NCBI GenBank assembly: GCA_023078555.1
Contig: CM041199.1
Location: forward strand, 4,221,315-4,285,314
Reading direction: 5' to 3'
DNA length: 64,000 nucleotides
From: Ulva prolifera
Taxonomy: Eukaryota; Chlorophyta; Ulvophyceae; Ulvales; Ulvaceae
Positions within the stretch are counted from its first letter, which is position 1. Each line of letters begins with the position of its first letter. Made by a program: the position numbers and the translations under genes. Below are positions 25,149 to 39,900 of this stretch, one piece after another. Under the pieces are notes generated by a model. The model was given only the letters and a program-made list of their open reading frames with translations, was not told the DNA's origin and made no database searches.

Positions 25149-27998
25149 TCACCGTGCTGCCGAGCGGCGGGCCACGGACGCCGACCGAGAGACCAGAGGC
25201 GGAGTCACGTTGCCTGTCGGCGGCGTCGCGTAGGCCCCGTTGCTCTCCTCTGCCGCCGCGTCTGCGATGGCCGCAGCGTCCTCCACACGCCGCATCGGCG
25301 TCTTGAGGACGACGGACGACACCTTGGAGGCAAACGCGAGGGAGGACAGCGTCTCGCTGACGTGGAGCGGCTGCGGCGCGAGGTTGCAGAACATGAGCGC
25401 CTTGGAGTCACCACCCAGGGAGTCCTGCACACAAGCAGCTCACAGGATCCCTCAGGGCACTCGTAGGCAAGTCTGTGTGCCGATGACAACAGTGCCCATG
25501 CATGCGCACCTCAACGCAAGCAGCCGGTCTGTGCGCCGGTGGCAGGGTACTCAGCGAGCGGGCGTATGTAATAATGCGTGCACGCAAACCATGCGAGGGC
25601 CTGCATGGTTCGCCATGGCGACAGGCCCTCGCATCGGGGGAAGTGTGCGGTCGCCGCAACGGCAGCGAGAGAGTTGTGTGCACGCTCTGGCGTCCACGTG
25701 GCAGGTGCAAACAGACACCAGGGGCCGCCCTTGCAGGCAGCAACGCAGCTCTGCTCACCGCCAGCGGCACAGAGTTTGCGGTGCAACCAACGTTCGATGT
25801 CTGCGTACACCAAGCAAGGCATTGTGGGGTTGAAGCCGGGCGGGGCGGACCTGGAGGAGCATGGTGAGCTTGGAGTTGCGGTAGGGCACGTGCGGGGACT
25901 GCGCCATGAGGGCGCTCATCACGTTGCCGAGCTCCAGCAGGGACTTGTTGATGTTCTGCGCCTCCACGAGCGTGACGCCCGACGCGCCCGTCTTGTTGAC
26001 GCGCTCACTGCATGGCCACCGCGATGTCATGACGCGTCACAGTTTGAAATTCGCGTACATTGTCAGCTGCAGGTGCCCTGCTGAGGAGAGAGAAATGAAA
26101 GTCAGATGGGTGAGGGGGAACGACGCCTGTGCATCAAGCAGTAGACGACGTGTACCACCAGTAGAGTACCACCAGTAGAGTGTATGTAACCGGTGCAGTG
26201 TGCGACACTTTTGTTGGCTTACGTTGGAATGCGTCTGTTCACACTTCTGTACAGTTCGGCAGCGGCAAGGCAGGCTGGGGAATCTGCGTCGCGACAGAGT
26301 CCTGTGTTCCTTATTTCACCGCCCGTTCACGATTCTAGAAAAAAAAATAACACAAGTGCTCTTCCGAAAAAAAGGGGAAGGGAGCACTCACCTGCCCGCA
26401 AGGTCACACAGGGTGAGCTTGCCGACGGTGCGGATGCCGGAGCCGAGGTTGGTCGCGGCGACCTCGACGATGAGCAGTGCGTGCGACCGCGAGGAGTGCG
26501 CGTTGATGTCGTGCGCCGCCGTGCAGCGGTTCTCGTAGCCACGGCTCATGACCTCCGTGATCTGCTCCGCGCTCGTGACGGGCACCTTCGTGAGGCCCGG
26601 CAGCGCGAAGCCCGTCGCCGTCTTCTGGAGCTCCATGTCGACCATCTCCTCGTTGAACGCGAGCAGGTCGCGCACCTGCACGTGTACAGCTGGGTGGGGG
26701 GTGAGGTCACGTGCGTGCACGGGGGCAGTCACAAGACGGACAAACGGCATGGTGTGATGCGCGGCTGGACAACCAGACATGGGCCATCAACCCACCTCGT
26801 GTTGAACATCGCAGGCCATCGCGAGAAGCGGCACAGTCAGCACCGGCATGCATGCAGAACGATGCAGCGACACTTGCAGCGACGGTGGTAGGGGTTATGG
26901 CGACGCTTGCGCACCTGCTCATTGTAGATCTCAACGATCGATGCAGAGATGGCATGCGAGTGCGAGGCCTTGCGCTCCGAGTTGATGACGCGGAAGAGCT
27001 CTTGCATCGTGCGGAAGTTGATGCCAGGGTCCTCCCCTGGGCCCTCCATCGTGTGGGTCTTTCCGCTACCCGTCTGGCCGTAGGCAAACACGCACACATT
27101 GTACCTGCACCGCATCACCAACGTCGGGGAGTGCTCTGAGCTGGTCAGACGGCGGCGTCCGCACGCAAAGGGCACAACAGTGCTTCGGTGATGCCAGTCG
27201 AGTCGGCGTGAAGATCTGTCCGACTCGAGCAAAGCACTCTTCTGCAGCTGAGTTGCGTGTTAATCGGTAACTGCCAACAAGTCGCCCGCGCGATTTGAAG
27301 ATGTGATAGACGTACAGGACGTCCAGCGAACCTGCGCATCCCAAATGCGCGCTGACTCCGCGGTCTCACATGGGAGTGCAATGTTCGTTGTAGGCAACAA
27401 ATACGCATACACTGCATCCCGGCGTCGGCGCGCTCACCCACTGGATCCACTGTCGCATGAGGCCAACACGCACATCTGCCAGGCTGTGTTGGCGTCCCTC
27501 AACAGGCTTGCCGATGTGACTGCAGGGCTGGGTGCTGCCTCCAGGCGGATATTCGTATCCTTTAACCTGACACACGCTCGCAGCACCTGCCACAACCTAC
27601 AACACAGAGGGTCAGCCACGCAGGGGACAGCGTGAAATTCAGGAGGCGCACCCGTCGAGTGCGGAGGTGACAAGGCCAGCCACCTCCGAGAAGACCTCGG
27701 CCTGCGACGAGCGCGGGCCAAACACGCGGTCAAAGTCAAACGCCTTGGTCGACGTGCCGGCGTTACACTCGATGCGGCTGCCCTCGGGGCTGCAGCGAAG
27801 CACGGGCTGCATGCCGGTGCCGGCCTCGTCGGGGGTGAGCGGCTTGACGCGCACGTACACGCGGATGTTGCCGCGCAGCTCCTGCACGAGGTTGTGCAGC
27901 CGCCGGCGCTCCGTGCCCTCGCGGTTGACGCTCTCCCGCGCCTCCTTCAGGAGCGCCTGCTGCTCCACCAGCAGCTTTGTGAGGTCGCTCGCCGCGCT
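25149..27998 (-). other. Kinesin motor module of the fusion gene (five exons)
   Basis: A heptad-rich helix ([20 protein letters not shown]) leads into [15 protein letters not shown], the kinesin-14 neck-to-motor transition. The ATPase motifs are intact: P-loop GQTGSGKT (near 27.05 kb), switch I NAHSSRSH (near 26.5 kb), and switch II DLAGSE, which is split by the intron 26008-26391. The conserved [16 protein letters not shown] helix and [18 protein letters not shown] follow. The tail after LKTPMRR is Ala/Ser-rich and ends SVARRSAAR. With no missing catalytic residue, an active motor is expected. Confidence 0.95.
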
Positions 27999-30900
27999 CT
28001 GCAGCCACGCCATGGGGTCGTCAGCAACTGCTGCAGCCGGCCAGTGCCGCGTCTACTGCCGAAGGTCTGAGCAAGGCATCGTCAGCAACAAGCATGTTGT
28101 CATCAGTTACAGCAGCCGGCCAGGGGCGCTTCCAGTGACGGAGTTCTGGGCGACAGGCTGATTGGCGACTCGGCGGTGCAGTGCGTGGGCAATGTGCAGA
28201 GGCACCAGGGGTCGGAAACAGCCCACGGCTGACAGCACCGTGCTGCATCTACATCGGCCCCCGGCTGCGGTCGCAGATGCAGTGGGGCACAACAGGCGTC
28301 TATCTGGGTCAGAAGCAGCACGCCGGCACTGGACCCGGGAAGATGGAGGGCCGAATCGAATCCAAAGGGTCAAGAACATAGGGGGGCATGCATGCGCGCT
28401 GAAGAAGGTCGAGACCGCACCTGCACGAGCACCGGCACGTACTGCTGCAGGCCCTCCGCCTCGGAGCGCAGCTGGTTCTGCATCTGGCGGGCGGTGGTCA
28501 GCCCGCGGCGCAGGCCGGTGACGGCGGCAGAGAGCTTGCCGGTGAGGGCGCCGCGCGCGAGGGCGTCAACGTCGCGGTGCACCGAAACCGGCATCGGGCT
28601 GCCGCGCACGTGCGTGCCGTCCAGCAGCACGTGCACTGACGCCGTGCCCTCGTGCGTCGGGGTGAACTGCATGCCGCAGGCGAGCGTTAGGCTCGCTGAT
28701 ACTGGCGCTTCCCCGGCACAGATGCGGGTCGGCTGGTTCCCAACACACTTCATGACATGCTTTACCTCGTCTGACTGACAGGGGCAGGCTCAACACACGA
28801 GCAGCTGTGTGCATTCACATAACCGTTCCATGAGGTGCAGGGACAAATTGAGGACCCGGAATTTGAGGACCCGGAATTTGAAACACGCAAGGCAGGCGCA
28901 GTGAAGCACACGAGGCAGAGCGCTGCAGCGGGGTCGCACCTGCAGCGCGTACGTGCCGTCGCCGCGGTCCGTGAGCTGGACGGCATGCTTCGGGAGGCCC
29001 GGGATGTCGATCGTGAAGCGGTCACCGCCCTCGCGCCGCGGGTTGCCCTGGCTGTCGCACGCCGTGACCTGCATGCCCGCCGGCATGCCGACGACGGCGC
29101 CCTGTTCCGGGAAGAACGCAGACAGGAACGTCTGCGCGGCCGACGTGCCGGCCGCCACGACGCGCAGCTCCTTCGTCGCGATGAGGTACGTCTGGTTCGA
29201 GCGGCCGTTCTCGGCCGCCTTGGGCGTGCTGCCGTTCTCCTTGTCCGACTTGGGGTCTGCCTTCTTCTCGACGACGGCCGTCTTTGCCGGGGTGCACAGC
29301 ACCTGCATGCATACGGCCGCTTACACAGCGGTTGGCCCTGTGTGTGGAGTACAAGCGGGCTTTTACAAAAGTGAGGCAAGGGGGCTGTGAGTTGAGATGG
29401 TCCGATGTGAGCAGCAGGTGCGAGCTGCTTCTGGGAACAGGTGTATGCCATTCGGTGTTCACTGTATTGGACAACTGTGTTGGTTGAGATCCCACACGGA
29501 ACCGCAGGTGTTGAACGATGAGGTCTGGCATGGCTCCGCTACTAGCACGTGGCATGGCGGGAGATTTCAAGGTCCGATAATAGTGCATGGCTAGCACATC
29601 CAAACTGGGACTTGCACCCGGCCGATGCTGGAACTGGAAGCGCGAGAAAGGGACGCGCCTGGAGAGCTGGGTTGCCAACAGCCTTGGGGATGACGGTCGC
29701 CACGAGGCGGCCCTGCACCGCCGTGCCGGAGGGCGTGACCGTGACCGGCGTGACGTTGTTCGAGCCGGAGTACAGCATGCGCACGGTGAACGTGGCGCCG
29801 GTGGCGCCGGGGTTGCCGAAGGAGTCGCAGGGCACGATCGACATGCAGTGCGCGATGCCCGTCGGGATGGGCGAGTCTGGGGGCCAGGACTCGATGATGG
29901 TCTTGATGGGGTCGGCAGTCGCGGGGATGACGTCGAGAGCCTCATGACCCTGGAACGGCGGCAGCCGCACGACCTGCAGCGGCGGGGAGTGACTTGAGCA
30001 CAAAAGTCTTTTGAGCCATCTGAGGCACCGCCATGCACACGCGGAAGGAAGCAAGGAAGCACCTGGCCGTCAGCATTACGGATCTCGACCACGAGGCGGT
30101 ACTGTCCGGCACGCGTCAGCTGCATTGGCACGTGCACGTCACTCACGGCCTCATCCGCCGCCGCGGAGCCCTCGGCGCTCGGCGTGCGCGTCGGCCGCGC
30201 GCTCACCACGCCGCCCGGGCCGCTTGCGTGCGCCACGATGTTCTCCTCGCGCACGCGCCCAGGGTTGCCGTAGATGTCGTAGATCGCGAGCGCGAGCTGC
30301 ACCTCAACGCCAGCCGGCACGCTCGGGCGGCCGCCGCTGACCTCCCAGCCACGGATCTGGAAGCTCGACATGCGGGGGTTAAGATCGGCAGGGAGGAGCA
30401 CAAGGGGGACGGGGGGGCCGCCGAGGGGGTTTCCAGACGTGCGGTCCCGCACGGCGACCTCGTACTTGCCAGCGGAGCGGCCGGTCAGGCGCACGATGAT
30501 GGTGGAGCGGCCGCGGGGGCCGTAGACCGTCGAGTGGACGACCTTGCCGGGCCCGACGCACTGCACGTCGAGCTGCGAGGCGTCGACGTCCTGCACGGGG
30601 TTGCCGAAACGGTCGGCGAGGCGGACGGTGAGGCGCGCGGCGCCGCCGGCGACCCACCGCGAGCACGTCTTGTCCTCCGGCACCACCTTACAGTGCTCCG
30701 GCGAGAGAACGTCGGCGCGCACGTCGATCGGCACCTGCACGCACAGACAACAGTCAAACAAATATGCCGCGACAAATGCGGCAGCAGCCACGCTGTGCAA
30801 CACCTGCTCGACACACCAAGATACACAGCCCACTCAAGAGGGGCCGGGGGCTGGTGAACGTCCAGTGGTATGACAGCTACACGATTGACCCTTTCACGTG

Positions 30901-33900
30901 GACTTGCACGTTTCACGGGGCCTTGACGTAGGGGCGTGAGCTGGGACGCAGTTGCAGCGGCGAGAGCGGACCTGCAGGAACGGCGTGTCGGCGCCAAGGG
31001 AGCCGACTGCGGCCCGGAGGTAGTAGGCTCCGGCGGCCTCGGGCGTGGCGGTCAGGCGGAACATGCCGGGGCCGGCGCGCTCGACCTCGACGGGGACATT
31101 GCGCAGGTCGTGCGTCGTCTGCATGCTCGGCGTCATCTGAAGGTCCATGCCGTTGGTGTCGTTGCGGCGGAAGGACGCCGACACGGGCGAGCCAGGGGTC
31201 GCGGCCGCGGCGGCGATCGACGGCTGCGGGGAGTCCTCGACGAGAGAGAGCCCGCTCTCGCTTGTGCGGATGCGGGACTGCGTGAAGGGGCTCGCGGTGT
31301 CGCGAAGCGCTGCATGCACACCATGCGTGTGAGGGCTGGGGTGCACTGCAGATGCCACAGGGGGCTAACGCATCACCCTCTACCTCTGCAAATTGAGAGA
31401 CAAGCGCATCAGCGGCACTGATAGGTGTGGCAAACAATGGATGCAGACGATCAGCCTCACCAGCACAGCCAATGGGGTCCCCTGCACTGCGATGGGTAGC
31501 TCGAGGCAACAGTGGGAGCGCAACACAACGACACGGTGGCGCACTTCGCTCGGACTTCAGGCCCATCTCAGCAGAGACCTTGAGGTCAGGCATGTCGAGC
31601 ACAGCGCCGGACGCGTCCGACGCCTGCACCATCACCTCGAGCCCCTCTCCGGCGACCGGCACGCTGTCTGGCACATGCACGATCCGCAAACGCGCCGTCT
31701 CGGCGGTCACCGGCGTCAGCCGGAACGGAGCCGTGTGCACCTACACCACACACGGCCATGTGGGTGTGTGGTACGGGGGCCTTTGTTTGTATGGCTGCGG
31801 TGAGACGGGTGCTATCGTGTGCGGTTGCATGGGTGTGTAGCTCTGTGCTGCATATTGCTGGTTTCGTGGGTACGAGATGGCCCTGGTTGTGGCCTGCGGT
31901 GCTACCTGCCTCGCTGGCTTTGTCCTTGTAACACACGGCCCTGCACCACCGTGAACCCACAACAAGACTGCCACACATGCAAATCAGCACTAGGCGACCG
32001 CCCACCGCAGGTGCAACGTCAAAGGATGATGTTTTTCCACAAAATGGAGCGCTTAGCCGAAGAACGCAGGATAGGGACGAGGGGACCCGCACCTTGCTAC
32101 CGAGGACGGAGACGAAGGCCTCGGCCTCGTGCTGCACTTGGCCGCAGATGACGACGGTGGTGTCCGGCAGGACCTTGATAGCGGCGTCGTGCACGGCCTC
32201 CGGGGGGTGGAAGGTGACCTCGAGGTCGGACTCGTCGAGCGCGGAGGGGTTGCCGAGGGCGTCGTGGCCCGCAACCACCAGCAGCCCTCCCTTCGGCAGG
32301 TCCTGCACAGCCGCCACCCTGACTCAGTGCCGCACGGCGTGCGCACGGCACAGGGGTTGTGTTTGCCGCAAGAGGCAGAAGATGTACGCATGCGGATTGC
32401 AGGGCACAGCAGGTGCGCCATCGTGCTGCCTAAATCTGAAAGGAAGATCTGGTGGAGGTGTAGAAACAAGGCGACTCTGTGGAGGTGTAGAGGGATGGTG
32501 CACCTGGGATGTGGCGGCGGCGGTCTCGCGGGTGACAGGGATGACCGCACAGTGCTTCGGCGACACCTTGCCCGGCTCGACCATGAGCTGCAGCGGCGAC
32601 GCGGGGATCGGCTCGTTGGCGATGCAGATGGCAACGGCGAGGGGGCCAGGCACGAAGGGCGTGAGCGTCGCTGTGGCGCGGAGGCCGCTGCTCTCGAGTG
32701 CGACCGGCACCGGCACGTTGTGGCCGATCGAGTCCGTGGCGACGACGGAGATGGCCTCGGCGCCGGTGAACATGCGGCGCGTCTTGTCGACGCCCTTGGC
32801 CTGCACGCGCCGTAGTGCGCTGTCACACACATGTCGGATTGGGGCGCTACAGCAGCTGGACTGTTGCTCGCATAGTCACAACGGGGACTTTGCTGGGCAT
32901 AATACTCATATGGGAAGATTCAGCAATGCTTTGGTCCCTGTCATCACTCAGAGGATCGACAAGCGGATAGCTTCGTTGTGACAATGACATTGGATGCTAG
33001 CATTGTGAGGCACTTGAGAGCCGTGCATGCCCGAGCAGGTGCGCCGCAAATTGCGATTGGTCACATTCTGACAAATCGCATGCCGGTGGCACTGGTGTCC
33101 GGAACACTGAGCAAAAGCTAGCAACCACAAAAGCCTGCAGCACCCACACACACACACGGAAAAATACCTGCACGATGAGCTTGCTGCTCTGCCCCGCAGT
33201 GAGCGCCGCCTTGAGGTCAATCTCCCCGATCTCGCACTCTGCCGCCGTGATAGGCTCGTACGCGGCATGCACCTTGATCGGCATCCCCGCCGCGGGCGTG
33301 CCGTCGACCGTCGCCGTGATCTCCCAGTCCCCCTCGACGTCGAGCTCCAGCACGAGGCCGTACGTGCCGTTGCCGTTGTCGACGACCTGGCCGGGCTGCA
33401 CGGAGCCGACGGCGCGAGCGGCGACCTCGACGCGTGCGCCGCCGCGCGTGCACGTGTTGCCGTCCTTGTCGCGCGTGACGAGCGTGAGCACGCTGCGCGA
33501 GCGGCAGCGCAGTGTGCGCGCCGCGCCGATAGGCAGCGTCACAGAGCATTGCTTCGCGTCCGGCATTCCTGCACACAGCGCGTTGCATTGCATCACATGT
33601 AATATCTCAACTTCTTCAGAGATGCCACTGTGACAGAAGCGTTTTTACGGTGAGATACTACGTGTGCACTGTTGCTCACGGATGCCTGCTACATACAACA
33701 GATCCTGCATGATGAGGTACATACATGCATGCATGAGTGGGGATTATCTCCACGCAATAATTCCTGCTCAAGCCTCATGCATGCAACGCACCAGCGTTAA
33801 CGGTGACTGGCCGTGGCCACGTCGGCAGCGACTCGCCGTCCACCGTCACATGCACGATGTACGTTCCCGCCTTTGACACGGTCACATGTCCGAGGTCTCC

Positions 33901-36900
33901 GGTGACCTCGAAGCTCTGCCACCCAGCGGAGTGGTTGTCGAGAATCACCGACTCGGACTTGCCGGGCGCGAGGTACACGTTCACTCCGTGCTTCTCCGAC
34001 GGCGGGATCGTGTTCTGCAGCGCGTCGCGCAGCGTCACCTTGACGGACAGCGGCTGGCCAGCGTCAAACGTGCGCTTCTTGCCGACAAACTCTGCCATGC
34101 ATGAGCGCACGTCGACCTCGGCGGGCTGCACGGTCAGCGGCACCGGGATGGAGAACAGGGTGAAGCCGGAGAAGGCGAAGCAGAGCTGCGTTGGGCCGGC
34201 CTCATTGCAGCGGACGTTGAAGCCGTAGCGGCTGCGCGGCAGCGGCTGCTGCTCCACGTGGCCCACCTGGCTGTCGCCCTGCACAACATCTCACGGTTTG
34301 TGCGTGTGTGGCTGTTGCTTCGGAAGAGATCCTATTGCTGTGTTTGTCTGTGCCCGTTCACTGTTCAGTAATACATCTCACGGTGTCTCCATCTGAGAGA
34401 CACTGCACGCAGTGAGTGCCCTGCATACGGCGCTACACATGCGTGGAAAACGCTCGACATGCAGATGTGGCATCGGCAAACACATGGCGTCCTGCGTCAG
34501 CGCAGCAACGGGGTCCGAGTTTCTAGTCATGCATACTCATGTCGATGCCAGCATCCTGCCTCTCCCTGAGTACACACCGTTGAGCATGCAGCCCGACCGG
34601 AACGAATGCAGGCCACACCAATTGTTCACTGCAGCAAGCGGCAAAACACAGATCGCGCAGCACACCTGCTGCAGGAAGACACTCCAGAGCTCCCATCCGG
34701 GCAGGGTCGTGAGGAGGTTGTTGTATGCATCCTTGCACACGACCTCCATCGACTCGACGCGGCCCGCGATCAGCGGCTTCTGCGGCCACTGCAGCTCAAA
34801 GTGCGCCGGGGAGGGCTTGCCGGGGATGCAGCGCAGCGAAAAGGTGCGCTGCTGCAGCATGTTGCCGTCGGGCTCGACGAGCTGCACCGTGATGCTCGCC
34901 TCGCCGGCGCGCTTCACCATGTACGTCGCCTTGAGGCGCCCCGGCTTCGCGACGTCGGCGGACATCTTCGCCGTGCTCTGCTCCCCGTCGCTGTCCTCGA
35001 CGAGCACGTGCACCTGCAGCCGCGATGCAGCCGTGTTCAGTGACCAAAGGTAACGAGGCGGGCAGCAACGCAGTGCAGCTGTGAGGCTGGAGGTCAGTTG
35101 GATGCATCGAGCTATGCTCACAGTGTTGATGCCAGCAAAGTGGGTGAAACGCAAGCTTTTGGGCGGCTCAAATGACCACAGACTGGCTAGGTCGACTAGC
35201 TGATGCGGACAGTGCCATTGGGCCCTGCTGGAGGGTGGCGATCAGAGGTGCGGCTGCAGACCCCCATGCCTCTGGCGGGCAGCTCACACGTGTATGCATG
35301 TGTGCGTGTGTTGCAGGAGGCCACCCTCTCCTCCTCACCAGCGCTCTGCTGGAGAAGAGAGGAGAGCTCCGCCAGAGAGGAGAGCAACAGTGGGAGCCTG
35401 ATCTAATCGACTGTGCAGTGCAGACACCAGCAGAACATGTCATCACATGTGGTCCCGTTAACTCAGAGTTGTCAATGTCCAATAGGATATGGCTCGGTCA
35501 ATTCAGATTTACTCAACATGCTATCATGCATACATGTACAACTCCCCCTGCCAGGAACTGATACCCTGTGACTAGGACAAATGACACATCCATGGCACAA
35601 CCTTGCAGTAAAGTGACACAATTGAGAGTGGTCACAACCCTGCTGGCCACTGAGATAAGCTCATGATGCTGTCACAGGTGCACAGGTGTACTTTCAGAAT
35701 TACTGTACTTCACAGACCTAGAGGTCACCCCATGTGCCCCATGTGCCACATCCGAACAGCATGTGCCATGACACAACAGAGAAATATTGATGTGGCGATA
35801 ACCGCGCACCTGGAGGGTGAGGTCGCCCTGCTCGCCGCTGATGTTGAACGAGGCATTGGGGTTGCCGAGCGCGTCGCGCGGTGTCAGGAGCACCTCTGCC
35901 TGCTCCCCCGCAATGCACTCCACAAGGCCACTGCCGGTGAGGTCAGATGCGTTGAGTTCGATGCAGTTGGGCTCCACCTGGATGGTGGCGTGGTGGTCCT
36001 TGCCACCAACGCGCTCGCCCTGCACCCCGGAGTCAATTTCACGGTTTCTCGGGGCTGTCACCACACACTTCAAGCCCAGGAACTTCAAATGAGTCTATAT
36101 GATCAGGCCGGTCGACCCATCTCTGATGCTGCAAGCACCCCGACATATATGGCGCCACATTCGCATTCACCGCTGCATCGCCGTTCTCACTAGAGATCAA
36201 CACGAAAAGGGCACCTCGACGAAAACACAGGAGTGCTCTGCGCCGTCAACACCATGCGGTGCCATGTAATGCATGAACGATGACATTGCGAGGGGACGCT
36301 GGCACACCCGGGCAGCTCCATCCAGGACTGATCGGGGCATCCAAGCAGACTGCCGGGACACCAGCACCGTAAAATGTCTCGGGTGAGCTCATTAAATGAA
36401 CTCATTAAATGTGTGGAACATGTAAATCTCTGAATTGATGCTTTTTGGCTACAACGCCTTGTAGTACACTTGGGTGCTCTGCCACACAATGGCCTGGGCT
36501 CTTTCAGTCTGCCCTCGTATACAAAAAAAGGCGGTGGCAGAGGGGGCGCACATCCACGGTGGCCCAGAGGATATTGCCGCCGACGACCCCGACAAACACG
36601 TCCGCCACAAACGCGACCTGCTGCGCGTCCCACGGAGCCGGGAACAGCGTGATCCCGTTCACCGGGTCCTGCAGGTGCACGAGGCACTTCGCGCCGTCCT
36701 CCGGCTTGCTCTCGCACGTCTCCGGCGGCCCGACGGTGACGTAGAAGGAGGAGCCCGCGGGCACGATCTTCGCCTGGTCGGGCACGTACAGCGCACACAT
36801 GTCGACGGTGAGGGGGGGTGTGAGCACGTTCGCCTGGAGCTCCTGGTCCGGCGGGATCTCGTCGCCGTTGACGAGCGCGCTGACGACGTACTCCCCGCTC

Positions 36901-39900
36901 TCCTCCGGCGTGAAGCTGATGAGGTAGCGGCCGTCCGTGAGGTCCTTGACCTGCACCACGGGCGAGTTGACGTACGCATGCATGTGGTGTATGCATGAAG
37001 GGTCACACAGATATGAGTTTCTAGGTCGCGCACAACAGTGATCGGGCACGCGTACGCCACACGAACAGAGGCACATCGCCGCTGAGCTGGGGCGGTTGCA
37101 TGCATGAATATGCGGAATGCATGAGCGTCATGAAATACCCATACATGCGGACCATCAGCGTCTCACGCCACATGTTCCGCACTACGCAATGATTGCCCCC
37201 AATAATCAACACAGTGTGTGCAGAGTGTGTATGATCCCACGGGGCAGACATGATATGCATGCTGGTGCTGGGGCGAGGGGCGTGCCTTGGCCTTGGAGGT
37301 CTCCTCGCCGTCGGGCCGAATGACGACCGGGGACACGGAGGCGCCGCCGGAGTGGCGCAGGTTGCCATGCGCGTCCGCGGTCGTGAGGATGCAGGAGAGG
37401 GCCTGCCCGACGACGGGCGAGTGCGCTGTGGTATTCGCGGCGGAGCGCGCCTTGATGCTGCAGTGCTTCGCGTCGGCCTCACCAGGCACGACGCTGACGG
37501 GGAGGTGCCACTTTGCAAGGGCAGACCCGCCAACGAGGACCTGCAGTGGGGCACAGGGTGGCCTCAGCGGGGCGCTTTCGCCGACTTTGGCGCTGACTCA
37601 CATGCATGTTAGTCGCATCTGCGAGGGGTGCAGAAGTCACCGCACTGCAGCCACAGAACCATGTGATGCAGTTTCATGTGATTGACCCTCCAGCTGCTTG
37701 TACCGATGAAGATAAGCAAGGACCAAGCTGGGCCAAGTTCGGCTGCCTTGTCCGGGATCTGGATGGTTTGTATACATGACGAGCATGCTTATGCAAAGAG
37801 GCAGCTTGAAAGCCGGGGCATGCCTGGAGGGAGTACAGCCCAGTGCGCTCCATGACCCCGGCAAAGATGAGGGGCCCTCCAGAGGATGAGAACGTGGCCT
37901 TGGTGGCGACCGCGGGTGCTGCGGTGTCCGAGGCGGTGCCGTCGGAGGCTGCGGATAGCGGCTGGCTCGCAGTCGAGTCGCCGGTCTTCAGCAGCAGCGG
38001 CACGGCGGTTCCGGCGACAGCAACGGCGATGACGCTGACCTGGCTCGCGGACGCGGAGTCCTTGATCTTGTTGCCAAAGACATCTGCCAGCTGCATCTCG
38101 ACCTCCAGCAGTTCACCTGCAGCCACACACGTGCGTGAGTCTGTGTGGGGACATGAGATCCGCCGAACAGGGATCATACGCTCAGCAGGCGCACAGAATG
38201 GGGCAGAGATTATGATTCACTGATGACACGAACGACACTGTGGGCTGGAAGAAAAGATAAGAAGGGGGGTAGAGGTGCAACCAGAAAAGTAGTGGCCGTA
38301 GAAAAGCACGACAAGAACGAGTGTGCAGGAGATGAGATGTGCACTGGCAACAAGCATACAGCACCCACGAGAACACATCCTTGCAACTCCTGCCGGTCCG
38401 CCCTGCGCAAGAGCCCCGCTACACGGAAATCAAGAGCAGCGCCAGAGCGTATGAGGCACGCGTCCCCAGCGGAATCACAGACAGACATGAACTCCTCTGA
38501 CCAAGGTGCCATCAATGGCAGCAGGGGCGCACCGGCGGTGAGGGTTGCCGTCTCGGGTGTGATGATGCGGCGGCCGCACCGCGGCGTCGCCATGCACTGC
38601 GCTGCGCACGGCCCGTCCGGCAGCACGTCTATTGCGACCGGCGACCCGGCAATACCTGCGCCGCCCTTCGGCGCCGCGATGTCGAGCGTGCACGCGCCCG
38701 CCTCCCGGCTGCTGAAGCTCAGCGTCAGCGTGCTGCTCTTCGGCGGCCGCGCCCACCACACGCGCAGCTTCCCAGACGCCACAAGCGTGAGCGGCACGAC
38801 CGGCACGTTGCATGTCGGGTTGCCGAAGATGTCGCAGCAGGAGATAGTGAGGGAGCCGGTGCGGCCCGCAACGATCGAGGCGTCCTGGCGGTCGATCTTG
38901 CACTTGGAGATGTCCATCGGGCCAGCGACGCAGGTGAGCGTCATGTTGAGCGTGGTGGGCTTGGCGGACTTGGCGTTGGTGGTGGAGGGGTCGAGCTTCA
39001 CGGTGAGGGAGTAGGGGCCGGCCTTCTCCGGGCGGAAGCAAGCGCGCACGAGGCCGCCTTCCATCGGCGCCACGCGGCAGCTCTGTGACCCGCCCTGCGT
39101 GACATACCACAGCGATCAGGCGGGCGTTTGGTATCATGAAGTCGCATCCGCGCCCCCCAGGTGTACACAGTGTGCATTGACTGGCAAGCAGACCTCGAAT
39201 CGCAACACCCGTAAAAGCGGCCTCGTACATTCCGACACCGCCTGACAGAGAGGAATGTGTTTCAAGCTAACTTGTGACATCAATGCACAGGCTGCAGCAC
39301 ACAGATCAGGCTGCGAACGTCACAACACCAAGAGGAGATGTGGGACTGGGCAGGATGCAGGAAGGCACACCGTGACACCCTCGTGCTTGAGCTCGGCGGT
39401 GATGCCCATGGCGGCCGATGTGATGCGGTTGCCGTAGGCATCCACCGTCGCGAGCTCGGCAAAGCCCTCCTCGCCGGCGACGACCGAGATGCCGGAGGTA
39501 AGGGCGGACGCATTGACCCAGGCGACGGAGGCGGCCTCGCCGGGCACGATCGTCAGCTGCGGCGCCTGCTGCACCTGCGAGCCATTCACAAGCAGCCGCA
39601 GCAGCGCGACACCGGCGCCCTTGAGCGTGCCGACGACCTTGTATGAACCTGCACAGCCAAACGAATCAAGCTCTCACAAAAGTACACGGTGCAAGCTGTT
39701 TACAACAGGCTGTGACCATGCTGCACACAGTGACACTGTACAGCGCTCTGCCAGCGGTTCTAGCAGCGTGAGGCTTGCACTGCGATGGAATGTCAGCCAC
39801 TCATTTGATTTGTACGTAACCCCCATGCATACATGCACAAATAGACACGGGGCGCCCGCACCCTGGCCGACCTCCTTCACGTCGAGCGGCACGATCCCAT

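Noticed and set aside
29022..30833. 603-codon minus-strand frame read as one protein
   Set aside because: Only 30063-30734 is filamin-like in this frame; beyond the GTGCTTCC donor it becomes Arg/Ser/Pro noise while the next exon continues in another frame.
31977..32981. 334-codon plus-strand frame
   Set aside because: It is antisense to two filamin exons and the intron between them.
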